Shown: positions 1 to 11,847, numbered from the stretch's first letter. The stretch is DNA of 64,000 nucleotides from Megalobrama amblycephala (GCF_018812025.1 NC_063051.1:62001-126000); one strand, 5' to 3'. The notes: generated from the sequence alone by a model not told the origin. A program made the numbers and translations.

Positions 1-13
1 TGTATTATCTCAC

Positions 14-476
14 CTGGTGTGATGTTGAGAAGTTTACAAGCTGTTTCAATGTCCTTCAGAACTTCTCCCACTACCAGACTCTGCACCTGTTCTAAAGATC
101 TCTCCTCCACCTGTTCTTCCAGGGTGGGAGACAGCGGCGAGACTCCCAGTCCAGGGCTGTCGATCACAGGGCACTGCTCAGGTTCCTGACACGGCTCCAG
201 TCTGGACCCGCCGCCCGCAGTCGTGGACGAATCCGACACCCTGACCAGCCAGGCGGCGTCCTCGGTGAACAGCATATCGAAGCAGGACAGGTAGAGTCCT
301 GGATGGCCTCGGTCCGAGCCGTCAAGACGGGGTTTGTGGTCAACCATCTCTGAGGTCTGCACTATGCCATCTTCTCGCTTGAGAAGGGCCAGCGAGCTCT
401 CGGTGAAGCCTGTGGAGCGTGGCGGCTGAAGAACAGTGCTGTCTGTCTGGATTCGGACTGGACTGGCCATTGTCTC
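14..476 (-). CDS. spdef: SPDEF, 5' coding exon (partial gene)
   Basis: SPDEF is a nuclear ETS transcription factor that drives goblet and other secretory epithelial programmes. This exon reads on the minus strand from ATG at 470-468 to a donor just left of 14 (ACACCAG then GTGAGA); the acceptor CTGCAG lies just right of 476, so six bases of 5' UTR precede the ATG. It encodes 152 codons plus one base. Diagnostic stretches shared with mammalian SPDEF (recalled, not searched) are YLSCFDMLFTED, EPEQCPVIDS, LEQVQSLVVGEVLKD and ETACKLLNIT, the last directly before the Pointed (PNT) domain. The PNT and ETS domains would be in exons beyond the left edge. The first third, before residue 55, is poorly conserved and likely disordered. 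The gene is tail-on to ILRUN on the same strand, as in mammals. A non-coding first exon probably lies to the right but was not identified. Confidence 0.93.
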
Positions 477-1206
477 CTGCAGAAGTTAAAGAGAAAAGAC
501 CTTAAATGAAACCATACACCTCAATATTATCCAATACTATCAGTTTATAATGCGTAAAAGAGCTGCCGTATACCAGAACGCTCAGCAAACTGCTGGTTCT
601 TGAGCGTTTTGGTGTTCCATAACCAACCAACTTATCCTACCCAAAGAAAACACTGAGCGTAGGTGATGCTGTTTCTGTTTTTAAGGGTTTCAGGACAAAT
701 GGGAATGAATGAAGAAAGTCAGTGCAGCATGGGGGAAGCAAACTGGATTTGACTGAGTCACTTACTCATGGGTCACTTGTACAGAATGATGGGTGACACT
801 GAAGCAAAGCGGCGGTTTGGAGGACTGCTTTCAAGGTGCCGTCCCCGCTCTCCTGTCTCCTGTGTCAGCATGAGTTTTTAATCAAATTGCAAAGAGGAAA
901 AGATGCTTCAAATGTAGGATGACAGGAGAGGCGGGGATGGAGCTGATATCTATCTCCAGTAGCCAGGAGGTAAAGATAAAAAGGTGGGAAGATTGCTTGA
1001 AGGAAAGAGTCACATTACAAGTTCACTGGAAGACAATTAATACTTTGGAAGCACTAGTAAAAAATAATTGCCTTCAAGAACCGTCTTTTTAAACTGCTGG
1101 TTAAATATCAAAGAGTTTCCTCAAAGAGCAAAAGTCTCATCGAAGTGTGTGACTGTAAGTAAACTATATATAAATATATACATGTATACACTCTAAAAAA
1201 AAAAAA
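477..1206. other. SPDEF 5' intron or flank, mostly unique sequence
   Basis: No open frame, transposon terminus or clear splice-bounded exon is visible. This would be the intron upstream of the first coding exon of SPDEF, and could hide its non-coding first exon. It ends in an A-tract at about 1195-1212. Confidence 0.4.
754..760. promoter_or_regulatory. AP-1-like motif upstream of SPDEF exon
   Basis: TGAGTCA, a consensus AP-1 site, about 280 bases upstream of the SPDEF coding exon on its 5' side, in a short non-repetitive stretch. One 7-mer match is weak evidence; function is inferred only from position. Confidence 0.2.
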
Positions 1207-1212
1207 AAAAAA

Positions 1213-1426
1213 CGAAACAAATTTACACAGTAAAGTACCATGTTCCATTGGAACAGTAATATACCATAAAACAATGCATTCTGGGTAATATTATTTGTTG
1301 TTTTCGAGAAAGCAGCCTATAGGCCTCTTTTCTTAAAACAACGAATATTACCCAGAATGCATTGTTTTTATGGTATATTACTGTTTCAATGGAAAACAGT
1401 ATTTTACTGAGTAAATGTGTTTCATT
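1213..1426. mobile_element. Foldback (palindromic) MITE
   Basis: Two inverted arms of roughly 80-90 bases face each other across a short loop. The left arm contains CAATGCATTCTGGGTAATAT (1273-1292), and its reverse complement is in the right arm at about 1345-1365. The outer parts (ACAGTAAAGTACCATG... and ...AACAGTATTTTACTGAG) also pair. No coding content. Typical of a short non-autonomous hairpin element. Confidence 0.65.
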
Positions 1427-1460
1427 TTTTTGCAGTTATTATATATCAGTTTATTTACAG

Positions 1461-1507
<47 letters not shown>

Positions 1508-1508
1508 C
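1461..1508. repeat. (CA)n(TA)n microsatellite
   Basis: About 16 CA units run directly into about seven TA units. Simple sequence; likely polymorphic. Confidence 0.97.
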
Positions 1509-1519
1509 CAGTGTTGACT

Positions 1520-1860
1520 GGACAACTAAAACTATTGATAATAATATAAAAAAAAATATAAGATATGAATATAAATAGTAAATGCAAAACTTAAACTTAA
1601 AGAACTTAGACAACTAACTCAAATAAGTTGAAGTATAAAATTACAAAAAAAAAAATGAAATTAAAAATTAATTAGAACTAAATAGAAATGTTAAATTGGC
1701 AAAAATGGCAAATGCAAAATTATAAAATTACTAAAACTTCAACTGAAATAAAAAAAATTGGAAATATACAAATACAAGCTAAAATATTAAAAATAAAGTA
1801 ATCAAAAGTTAATAAATAATATATAAATAACACTAATATAAACTACATTTTCTGAAGAAC
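1520..1860. repeat. A-rich low-complexity tract
   Basis: Dominated by short variants of AAAATTACTAAAACT and AAATAAAA. Comparable A-rich tracts recur at about 41575-41655 and 42460-42600, and in reverse-complement style at about 52890-53170, so this looks like a dispersed low-complexity family. Confidence 0.6.
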
Positions 1861-2250
1861 ATATGAGTGTTGTGGATGCTTGTCAATACACTGACCTTTC
1901 CTAAAGATATATGTTGTTTTTTTTTAATAAAGTCTGTGTAACATTAAAATCTGCCCTGGGGCGTCTAAAAAAACTGTACTAGGAATGCAAAAAAGCTGTA
2001 AAATATTCCCAGTGACAGAAACAAGGAACTTCATGAATCATGAAGGTCTTGTCAGGGCCTCCACATTACATGAAGAACATTGCAGGCAGCCAATGAGGTG
2101 CTGTCGGAACGAACAGAGCGTGACTTAATGTGCTGACACAGGTCAAGTGAGTACAACTGTAATTTAGACATGCTAAATGTTAAATGTCATAGTTGCATTT
2201 ATAAAAGAACTGATGGTTCACAAGTATTTTCAAGTATGCATAAAGATTTG

Positions 2251-2437
2251 GCAACACTTTATTTTGATGCTCCACTAACAGACATTCTACTGACTATAAG
2301 TAAGTTTGCAACTACTAATCTGACTACTAAAACTTAACCCTAACAGTCTACTAATACTCTAATGAGAATTAGTTGACATGTAGTTGCAAAGCTAGTTAGT
2401 TAGTAGATTAAAGTGGACCATCAAAATAAAGTGCAAC
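2251..2437. mobile_element. Short TIR element (CAACACTTTATTTTGATG type)
   Basis: The left end GCAACACTTTATTTTGATGC is mirrored by GGACCATCAAAATAAAGTGC at the right end, giving imperfect terminal inverted repeats of about 25 bases on a 187-base body with no coding capacity. A related left end (GGCAACACTTTATTTTCAGG) occurs near 12748. Confidence 0.65.
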
Positions 2438-2441
2438 TGAG

Positions 2442-2599
2442 ATAGTTCACCTTAAAATAAAAATTCTGTCATCAATTCAAAATCAAACATTATTCTTTTT
2501 TTTCTGTTTTGCAGAAGAAAGAGTCATACAGGTTCGGAATGGCATGAGGGTGAGTAAAAAAAAATAATTTTCAACTTTTAGTGGAATTTTCCCTTTAAT
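2442..2599. mobile_element. Degenerate copy of the TTAGTTCACCC foldback MITE
   Basis: Begins GATAGTTCACCTTAAAATAA, contains AATTCTGTCATCA and GGCATGAGGGTGAGTAA, and ends GGAATTTTCCCTTTAA. These are the two arm ends of the abundant family seen intact at 34731, 37935 and 28755. The interior is short and diverged. Confidence 0.6.
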
Positions 2600-3232
2600 G
2601 TGGAGACTGCTAGTTGAGGTCCAAAAAAATCTTCCAGCAACCACATTTCTGATTTCTATATCATCCTGCATTGCCATTTTCCTCCTTGCACTGTTTGCTT
2701 GCCATAAATGCTTCTTATATAGATCCTGTGAGGGTATTTGTTGGACAGCCTCCTCTCTTCATCCCATAAGTAAATATGCGCCCATAATCGTTTGATTTAA
2801 AGTTCACGGCACAGATGGAGAATAAGACGCATTTGTAGGCAATCAGTTGTCATTAGAGCGTATGTCTACAGGACATTCCCCATCTGCCACATGTTCTCGG
2901 ACAACCTCCGTTTGTTTGGACACGCCACTGCCGTCATTCATAAAATCGTGAGATTGCTCCACACCCAGCAATAGCAGAGGAAATGAGGTATAAAATGAAA
3001 ACAATCAATTTTAAAGGATGGATTATAGTGGCTTTAATCTTTTATTGTGTCTCTCAGTTGACTTTTTCCTCGTTTTTTAATGTTTTTAAAAGTCAAATTT
3101 TCCAGAATTCCACTTTGTCCCAGACTTTTTTAATAATTCCCCTCTATAATAACTTTATATAAAAATTTAAATCATTAAAAAGTGTTATTCTTAGCATTTC
3201 TTCCTAATATTTTCCTATTTTTAATATTTTTG
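2600..3232. other. Intergenic, nothing recognised
   Basis: No transposon ends, conserved coding frame or simple repeat is evident. The small open frame at 2598-2795 has no recognisable motif. Confidence 0.4.
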
Positions 3233-3498
3233 GGTAACACTTTACAGTAAGTTCCCATTAACATTAGTTAAAACATTGACTAACAACAACTAATTATGAG
3301 CAATATGTTTGTTACAGTATTTATTCATTTTTTTGTTAATGTTAATTAATAAAAAGCTTAGTTTGTGTTAGCTCATGTGCATACTGTATAATAATATTGG
3401 TACAACATGTAGTAATAATGTAATTTAATTTACGATTAAGTATTTTTCATTGAAAGTTCATAATGTTAACTAATGGAAACTTACTGTAAAGTGTTACC
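3233..3498. mobile_element. TIR MITE (GGTAACACTTTACAGTAAG)
   Basis: Starts GGTAACACTTTACAGTAAGT and ends ACTTACTGTAAAGTGTTACC, a near-perfect terminal inverted repeat of about 21 bases. The body is A+T-rich with TTAACATTAGTTAA-type internal sequence and no open frame. Similar fragments sit inside the insertion at 19243-19489. Confidence 0.8.
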
Positions 3499-3689
3499 AA
3501 TGATAGTTATTATTATTATTTATTTTATACTTCAATTAGAAATCATCTGCTATTTGTGTACAGTTTATACTTTTTTTACCTACTCGCCATCATTAACATC
3601 ATGTCAAGTATTGAAAACAATTGAGTCTTTCTAAAATAAGTATATCTGTTTTTATAAAAAATAAGATGGACGTGTTCTATAGTAATACA

Positions 3690-3960
3690 GATCGTTTCAA
3701 AGCAGCTTTACTGTAATAAGCAGGAAAGTAATGATCAGTGATGCAAACAGAGATTAATTCTGCTGTAAAGCAGCTCTAAAAAGACAAAAGTGTCATTGTT
3801 CGGCTGAAGTCAGTTCAGTGTTGATTCAGTTCAGTTCAATGACTGTGTAAAGTTCATCAGTTATGAAATGAGTTTGTAAAGTAGCTCTGGAGAAAGCAGT
3901 GAAGTCATCGTCCAGCTCAATTCAGTTCTCATCTGAAATATCATTAGATCAGATCTTTAT
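3690..3960. repeat. Dispersed repeat (CAAAGCAGCTTTACTGTAAT type)
   Basis: Contains CAAAGCAGCTTTACTGTAAT, AATGATCAGTGATGCAAA and TGTCATTGTTCGGCTGAAG. The reverse-complement counterpart is at about 16490-16630 (GAACTGACTTCAGCTGAACA ... GTAAAGCTGCTTTGACTA), so the two stretches are copies of one dispersed family in opposite orientation. Boundaries are approximate. Confidence 0.55.
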
Positions 3961-5067
3961 TCCAGGACATATTATTATTGTTTTAACAAAAATAGTTTGA
4001 AGCCGTTTCATTTATCAAGATTTTAAATAGTAAAAATTGTCAAAACTGCGCTGCTGCTGCTGCATGTGTCACGTTGGACACAGCGATGGAATGGCAGAGG
4101 GTCAGAGGTCAAACCATTTGTCTCTCGCTCTTTCACTTCTCCATACGCAAAGACAAACGGAGGCCCCGGACCGTGTCTTTGAAGCTGTCCTGGAGTAAAC
4201 CCTAAAGGAAATGAAGCTATCCTTCCTGGAATCCCTGTTCTCATCTCCAAACTCCTGCTGCTTTCACATCCCCCTCCCTCTCTTCTCCGAGGAAAATGAT
4301 GGAGCGTGATTTTGCGGCCAGCTTAGATTCAAGTCTGTAACCTAGTGTCCACTCTTGCTCGCAACAGCTTGCGATAAGCCCATTAGACAGGCACATTTAG
4401 TCATATTGACTCTGGCTAGCAGAGAAAAAACAGCGGTGAGGAGATGCAAACACGCTCCCCAGGCGCGGGATTAGGCCCGTGACTGATCCTTAAATGAGTT
4501 TGGTTAAAGACTCGAAAATTCATTTTGGAAGGGTTAAGAGCCGCTCCATTTGCCAGGTCAGCAGCATTCAGTGCTAAATAACGACTGTTTTTCAGCAGGG
4601 TGTGAATTACACAATGGCCTTCAGGGGGGTCCGAAAGATTATATATATACTACTACTACTATAGTAATGAATGCAACTTTCGCGCTCCTATTTCAGTGCT
4701 GTTAAGTTGTAGATATTTTCAACAAAATATTTGCTTCGTACATTCAGTTTAACAGCATTAAAGAGGGCAAATGTTATCATTCAACTGAACTGTGTATATG
4801 CATATTAAACACATTATGTTCTTCATCAATGCAATAAATGCACGTCCCATAATGCATGACCTATGAAGCCTTCTTTGACCCGTAATTCGCACCGTTTATC
4901 AGCGTCTCACACCAGAAGACACAAGACTGGCCCTTTCCTAAAGTTACATTACTACACTTGTGCTTTATTTATAGTGATTCATTTATGCATAGTGCACCTC
5001 TTTAAAAAGCATACAGGAAATAAAATAAATGAAAACAGGTAAAAAAAAAAATTGCATTATTTTCATG
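3961..5067. other. Intergenic, nothing recognised
   Basis: No repeat ends or coding motifs were recognised apart from a short ACT run near 4650. Confidence 0.4.
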
Positions 5068-5846
5068 TTAAAGGATTAGTCCACTTTTAAATACACTTTT
5101 CCTGATAAATTTACTCACCCCCATGTCATCCAAGATGTTCATGTCTTTCTTTCGCCAGTTGAAAAGAAATGAAGGTTTTTGAGGAAAACATTCTAGGATT
5201 TTTCTCCTTACAGTGGATTTCAATGGCTACCAACAAATTGAAGGTCAAAATTACAGTTTCAGTGCAGCTTCAAGGGCTTTAAACGATACCAGATGAGTAA
5301 TAAGGGTCTTATCTAGCGAAAAGATCGGTCATTTTCGAAAAAAATACAACCGTTTATGCTTTATAAACAAAATATCGCCTTGAACGTACTTTCCGCTTCC
5401 GCATTCTTCATAACGCTTATGCTGAATGTTCTACGCCTGAATGTTTTGTTTTTTTCCGTAACTTGAATAGGGAAGGTGTAGGACATTCAGCGTAAGTGTT
5501 ATGAAGAATGCGGAAGCGGAAAGTACGTTCAAGGCGATATTTTGTTTATAAAGCATAAACGGTTGTATTTTTTTTCCGAAAATGACCGATCGATTCGCTA
5601 GATAAGACCCTTATTACTCATCTGGTATCGTTTAAAGCCCTTTGAAGCTGCACTGAAAGTGTAATTTTGACCTTCAACCTGTTGGTAGCCATTGAAATCC
5701 ACTGTAAGGAGAATAATCCTGGAATGTTTTTCTCAAAATCCTTCATTTCTTTTCGACTGACGAAAGAAAGACATGAACATCTTGGATGACATGGGGGTGA
5801 GTAAATTATCAGGAAAAGTGTATTTAAAAGTGGTCTAATCCTTTAA
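5068..5846. mobile_element. Long hairpin (foldback) MITE, TTAA-flanked
   Basis: Starts TTAAAGGATTAGTCCACTTT and ends GTGGTCTAATCCTTTAA. The two halves are near-perfect inverted copies of about 360 bases: for example, CTTTCCGCTTCCGCATTCTT at about 5389 is mirrored at about 5503, and GATGAGTAATAAGGGTCTTA at about 5292 near 5608. The loop lies around 5435-5475. Flanking TTAA on both sides suggests TTAA target use (piggyBac or Kolobok style), which is an inference. No transposase. Confidence 0.88.
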
Positions 5847-7170
5847 TTAATTACAGTCCTCAAATAGGTATCATTTGAACATAGTTTCTTATATCTTATT
5901 CTTTAAATGTTGAAAAATTTGTGTGTTGTTTTTTTACCCCAATATATATATATATATATAATGATTCCTGTTCTGTCCCAGCATAGCAACCAGCACAGCA
6001 CAGTTCAATAGCAAAACATTACCTATTAATAACGAGTCTCCCCGCTCAATGAGTCTATTAGGTTGTGTACATGCCGTGCTCATAGTAAACGTCTCTTACT
6101 GGAGGAAATGCTCCATCGACTGCAGGGTTTCAACAACAGCTGCACAATATTCAGCTTGTTCACATCATAAGGACATAAAAGATTTGGTAATCATTACAAG
6201 TTATTAGTGCGGCGGCTCCCCCAGCATATGACTGAGCTCCAGTGATGTGTCGTACAACGATTGGCTAATTCTTAAAAACCATCAACAGAATCTCTAAAAA
6301 CACTCTTCAAGGTCAAAACGCTTACAAAAGAAGAACGTGGACACACTTAAATTTGTTGGAATATCTTTGAATAACAAAATGTCAAAACCATATTATGGTT
6401 CATCATCAAATATGATCATATTTGGTATTTTGTTATCTATAGAAGTACCATTCAGACATTTTCAAGTATGTCTTGTGTATCCAAATAGTTCAGGGTGGCT
6501 TTATTAATAACCTAAATATGTAAAACCTAATTTTTTTAATTCAAATTTTACAAACATTTTGACAAATGATCAAAATGACTGGCCTGCGATAGTAAGGAAA
6601 TTATGGTTTTAAAGATCAGAGGAGCTGTAGCTTGTCTTTCACTGATTTAAAGTTAAAATGCAAATTTATTGCATTTCTCAGTGACATTATGATGTCCTTT
6701 ATGAGGCCGTCATCTATCTTTTCAGACTGTAAAAACTTTGAATTTTGCCATAATTTCTTTACAAACACAACACTCCCAGCTGTTTGAACAAAAACTGGAA
6801 TAGCATGTTTATATGCAAATTGGCATATTAAGTCACTTAACCGCTGACAGACGCTTTTGATAAGTATCTCTGATCCATTCTGGGATCTTTAAGCCCAAGT
6901 GAAATCATAGAGGGGAATTCTTCATGACTCAAGATCACATTTAATGTTCCTCGACCTCCAGAGCAGGTGTGATGTACCTGTGCCAGGTTGACTCAGATAA
7001 TTAGGTTATCTATTTGTCAATCTCATCATGTGATACTCGGACCAAAAGATTGAAATCAAATCTTAGTCAACTATAGTTCCTAACCCATACTGTTTTCCAT
7101 ATAATGAAAATGAGCCATGATTTTTACTGTCAAGCCACAAAAAAGTACTTAGTACTCATGCACTTCACTC
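5847..7170. other. Intergenic with a short (TA)n
   Basis: A (TA)n run lies at about 5943-5960. The rest shows no transposon termini and no recognisable coding sequence. Confidence 0.4.
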
Positions 7171-8375
7171 TATGGAAGCTTGTTTATGCCACTAAATAAA
7201 AAAATTAAAAAGGTAATTGCGACTTTTTATCTTACAATTCTGACTTTTCTTCACGCAATTGCGAGATTTAAACTCACAATTGTGTGATATAAAGTCAGAA
7301 TTGCCTGATATAAACTCGCAATTCTGACTTTATATCTCACAATTCTGACTTTATATCTCACAATTCTGACTTTATATCTCGCAATTCTGACTTTATATCT
7401 CACAATTCTGACTTTATATCTCGCAATTCTGACTTTATATCTCACAATTCTGACTATATATCTCATAATTCTGACTTTATATCTTGCAATTCTGACTTTA
7501 TCTTGCAATTCTCACTTTATAACTCACAATTCTGACTTTATCTCGCAATTCTGACTATATATCTCACAATTCTGACTTTATATCTCACAATTCTGACTTT
7601 ATATCTCGCAATTCTGACTTTATATCTCACAATTCTGACTATATATCTCAGAATTCTGACTTTATATCTTGCAATTCTGACTTTATCTTGCAATTCTCAC
7701 TTTATAACTCACAATTCTGACTTTATCTCGCAATTCTGACTATATATCTCACAATTCTGACTTTATATCTCGCAATTCTGACTTTATATCTCACAATTCT
7801 GACTTTATCTCGCAATTCTCACTTTATAACTCACAATAACTTGCATTTCTCACTTTATAACTCATAATTCCGACTTCATATCTCACAATTCTGACTATAT
7901 CTATAATTCTGACTTTATATCACAATTTTGACTTTATATCACGCAATTCTGACTTTATAATCACAATTCTGACTTTATATCACAATTCTGACTTTATAAC
8001 TTGCAATTGTGAGTTTATATCACAATTCTGACTTTATATCTCGCAATTCTGACTTTATAATCACAATTCTGACTTTATATCACAATTCTGACTTTATAAC
8101 TTGCAATTGTGAGTTTATATCACAATTCTGACTTTATATCTCGCAATTCTGACTTTATAATCACAATTCTGACTTTATATCACAATTCTGACTTTATAAC
8201 TTGCAATTGTGAGTTTATATCACAATTCTGACTTTATATCTCGCAATTCTGACTTTATAACTCGCAATTGTGAGTTATAAAAGGAAAAAAGTCAGAATTG
8301 TTAGATATAAACTCGCAATTGCGAGAAAAAACGTTGCAATTACTTTTTTTTTCATTGCGCAAACAAGCTTCCATA
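7171..8375. repeat. Foldback element expanded into a 20-22 bp minisatellite
   Basis: The outer ends are inverted: TATGGAAGCTTGTTT at 7171 against AAACAAGCTTCCATA ending at 8375, each followed inward by a run of GGTAATTGCGACTTTTTATC type. Between them are some fifty tandem units of TTCTGACTTTATATCTCGCA, with variants that lose or gain one or two bases. Most units are in one orientation and flip near the right end. The open frame at 7251-7508 is only this array (KVRIARY repeats). The same outer ends flank arrays at about 43380 and 63290. Confidence 0.9.
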
Positions 8376-8401
8376 ATATTCTGACTTTAATTTACTTATA
8401 A

Positions 8402-8678
8402 ACTCTTAAAAATAAAGGTTCTTCATTGGCATCAACGGTTCCATAAAGAACCTTTATTAGCATCCGTGAAACCTTTCCTTTCAACAAAAGGTTCTTCATA
8501 GTGGAAAACGGTTCATTAGGTCTTTAAAATGTTCTTTAAACTAAGAAAAAAAGGTTCTTTTAAGAACTGTTCGTTGAAAGGTTCTTTGGGAAACCAAAAT
8601 GGACGTTCTTCATGGAACCATCGATGCCTCTGTGGCATCACTGTAAAAATACCCTTTAGGAACCTTTACTTTAAGAGT
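8402..8678. mobile_element. Hairpin MITE (ACTCTTAAAAATAAAGGTTC)
   Basis: Left end ACTCTTAAAAATAAAGGTTC pairs with GGAACCTTTACTTTAAGAGT at the right end. The interior is rich in GGTTCTT and AAGAACC blocks that also pair. No coding capacity. A diverged relative is at about 22840-23035. Confidence 0.75.
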
Positions 8679-10320
8679 GCATGATGCTCCAAAAAAGTTT
8701 GGAACAACATAAGATTTTTGAACTATTCCTTTAAGGAAATATTGACATTTGCTGTAAGCCAACTTGACACAACTCCAAAATGAGTTTAGTTCTGTTCACT
8801 CAGTACAATGTAACACTTTAGCTCAGTCACAATACCGTGCTTAGCCTCAATGGAAATCAATTGAAACTTTACATTTGACTTTGAGAATTAAGGTCTTTTC
8901 TTCTTCTGAAAGATTTGGCCATCAGCCAGAACACGAGTCACTTGCACTTTTCCCTTCAGGGGAAAAAAACAGTCATTTGTGGTTTGCTGGTGGTGTTCTG
9001 GAGGCCAGCCAGATGACATTTGAAGACCTAAGAGCTTTACACCTTTTAATTTTTGGAGACATGTTCCCGTTTATCTTTCTAAATGAAGACACATCGCATG
9101 TGAACAACAGGTGAACTGTGTCAGCTTGAGAACAGGTGCATTCAGAACCATCTGAATTCATATCGGCCTCTATTAATGAAAGGCAATATGATACGAGCTG
9201 GTGATAAGGCTGATCGCTCGGTTGCCTAGAGATATAGACACATTTACAAATGCTTTTTATGTTTTGCTGCACTAATATTTGGACACAGCTCCTCATTCTT
9301 TATGGAGTGCAACAGTTGGGTTACGGAAGTAAAAACTCCATTAATTTTCTCCATAGGGAAATTGATTTTGAACGATAACTTATAAACCCTCAAAGATAGA
9401 GTAGGTCTACTGAGCTACGAGGTTGTTAATCCATGGTATTTACTCTCAAAATACTTAAAGGTTTATATATATATATTTATGCATACTTTGCAATAAACTT
9501 AAAATATATTGTTTTTAAATATATAATCAACAGTTGTAAAAGAGTAATTTTATATTTCTCCATTTTTAATGCTGTTCGCAATGCTTCATGGGATTGTAGT
9601 TCTTTCCCTCGCTAAAGGCGTTAAGTTAACGGAGACTTTTTTTAAATCCCAGTGGGAAAAAATAATACTTCCGCTGAAAAAGGGGGCACTGTTGCACCCT
9701 ATTATGACCATTTTCTTCATCTTAAAACAACAGTTAAGTCATGAAAACTATGAAACAACACAAAAAGAAATATGGGAATGACGTAGTGACTAAAACATGT
9801 CACGCAAATGAAAACAATCTCAAATTTGAGCTTCTTCTCACTGTGGACGTTTATGAAGTGCATCCTGGGATGCTTGTAAAAACTATCGTGAAAGAAGAAC
9901 TAGTGCAGTGATGCTTTTCTGCTCGCTTACACATGCAATTTCCATTTTTACATTCAAATAATTTTAGTTTTGTAAACACTGATAGGCACAATATATGTGT
10001 AACAAGCAATCAAACATTCACGCAGAAGGTAATATCAGTTCAAATGTGTCCAAACTGTTGCTTTTCCTTCTTAAGTACACATTAAATACATGTAAGCTGT
10101 AATATCCCTTAGAAGTGGGTTGATAGGAGGTAGCAGTGCAGACTTACCTGTCCAGCTGAATACAGTGTTGCAGGTGCGAGCAGGAAGGCCTTTCCTTGTT
10201 TCCTTTGGTTTCAGCTTGTTTCTCAAATGTGGGACTAATTCTAGGCCTCCTACAGACTCAACAGGGAATGCGGCAGGCTGGAATTGTAGAGTGCCACATT
10301 ACTAACCTCAATGACTAATA
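8679..10320. other. Intergenic, no gene recognised
   Basis: Overlapping small open frames on both strands (8875-9114, 8973-9296, 9433-9781, 10120-10305) have no recognisable domains and no consistent splice context, so none is called a gene. Confidence 0.4.
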
Positions 10321-10330
10321 CTGCTAGTGA

Positions 10331-10333
10331 CAG

Positions 10334-10368
<35 letters not shown>
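10331..10368. repeat. (TG)n microsatellite
   Basis: About 19 uninterrupted TG units. Confidence 0.95.
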
Positions 10369-10370
<2 letters not shown>

Positions 10371-10914
10371 TGCACCTGATGTGGGTGTGCGCAAGACTTC
10401 AAGTTAGAGTGAGTGAAGGAATGCCTGCTTCATTGACTCCCGTGGCACTTTTATACACAGGCCTTATTAAGCTGTGTAAACATTGTCTTAGAGCCCCATT
10501 CCCAGCCTGAAGGCGTTTGACATGCCTGTCCGTTGTTGTGGACCACTAACCCCCCACCCTCAGAGGAGGAAAGAGACAGTTTCATTTAATTTGATTAAAT
10601 GTCTGACATCTGCTTTGTAATCTTAAATGACAATAGTTATAAGAAATCACGTGTGATCATCAGAGGCAAATATGGCAAGATGACCTACTTGTTTTATGTT
10701 TTTTTATTCAATTGCAGTCAATTATTGTTAGTGCACATAAAATATGCACATAAATGCACATATTTTTTGATTATTTTTTTTTTTTTTTAATAAATATGTT
10801 CCAATTGGTTAAAAATAAAATAAAATTATAAATAAAAAAAATAAAACTCATGCAAATGTCATGGAAGCATTTCCTGGTCACTTTTCACTCTACAAAAACA
10901 ATAAAATAAAATAA

Positions 10915-10917
<3 letters not shown>

Positions 10918-10964
<47 letters not shown>

Positions 10965-10968
10965 CATA
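10918..10968. repeat. (TA)n microsatellite abutting a MITE
   Basis: About 22 TA units followed by CATACATA, directly against the left terminus of the element at 10969. A second TA run lies on the far side of that element. Confidence 0.95.
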
Positions 10969-11327
10969 CAGTCAAACCAAAATCTATTCAGACACCTTGA
11001 ACATTTCGTTCATTAATACAGTTATCCACTATAGTTTAAAAAAATGGTTATAAAATATGACAAGATCTCAGAGTTAAACTGTGTCAGAAAAAAATTTATC
11101 TTAATTATGTCAGATAACACTTAAGCAAAACATGGTCAGGTCAAAGTGTCTGAATAATTTTTGGCTCCAAATTTTTATCAGTTTTACTGGTAGTCCACTG
11201 TATGAAGAGGTTTTGGGTATAATATTCCACAGTTTATTTTGCTATCCTCACTTACAGAAATGAACTATAGTGTCCGGCACCCACTAGTAAAAATATATCA
11301 AAAATGTCTGAATAATTTATGGTTTGA

Positions 11328-11330
<3 letters not shown>
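10969..11330. mobile_element. Tc1/mariner-type MITE in a TA array
   Basis: Starts CAGTCAAACCAAAATCTATT and ends AATTTATGGTTTGACTG, with TA immediately outside both ends (967-968, 331-332). The inner half-repeats TATTCAGACAC and GTGTCTGAATA suggest nested inverted repeats. No transposase. An inverted second copy is at 59553-59898. Confidence 0.8.

Positions 11331-11362
<32 letters not shown>
11331..11362. repeat. (TA)n microsatellite, right flank of MITE
   Basis: About 16 TA units, apparently the continuation of the array at 10918-10968. Confidence 0.95.
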
Positions 11363-11367
<5 letters not shown>

Positions 11368-11844
11368 ATTTTTATTTTTTTGGTGATGAAATATGACCTG
11401 ATTTCATGACATTTACCCAATAACTCAGATGCAAAAAGAGACCCAAACAAGAGACCCAAATCTGATACTAAGATGCATATGTATAGAAATGCATCCCTTC
11501 TTTTTTATTTAATATTCTTCTATCTGTTCAGATGTTATGGTAGAGACATTTCACTGTATGCAAGGCATTTCTAAAGTGTATTTCTGTGCATTTGCACATG
11601 TGAGAATTTGTGCCTGCGTCAATGTGCTGATGATTTGTCTGCAAGCACGCAGCATGCCACAGTGTTTGCACAGTTAAACAGACACACCAATACAAACCAC
11701 ACACACACACTTAATACAGACTTTATTGGTAATAGAAAATAAAGAAGGTGAGTTAGTGAGAGAAAGATTGTATATCAGACTATTTTACATGCTATTACAC
11801 AGAGTTCCTCAGAAACGCCTGATAATGAGGTTATCTGTTTTACA

Positions 11845-11847
11845 AAA

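Noticed and set aside
7251..7508. Basic KVRIARY repeat frame on the minus strand
   Set aside because: Produced by the first foldback array.
8973..9296. 107-codon minus-strand frame in intergenic DNA
   Set aside because: No recognisable domain, overlaps a plus-strand frame, no supporting context.
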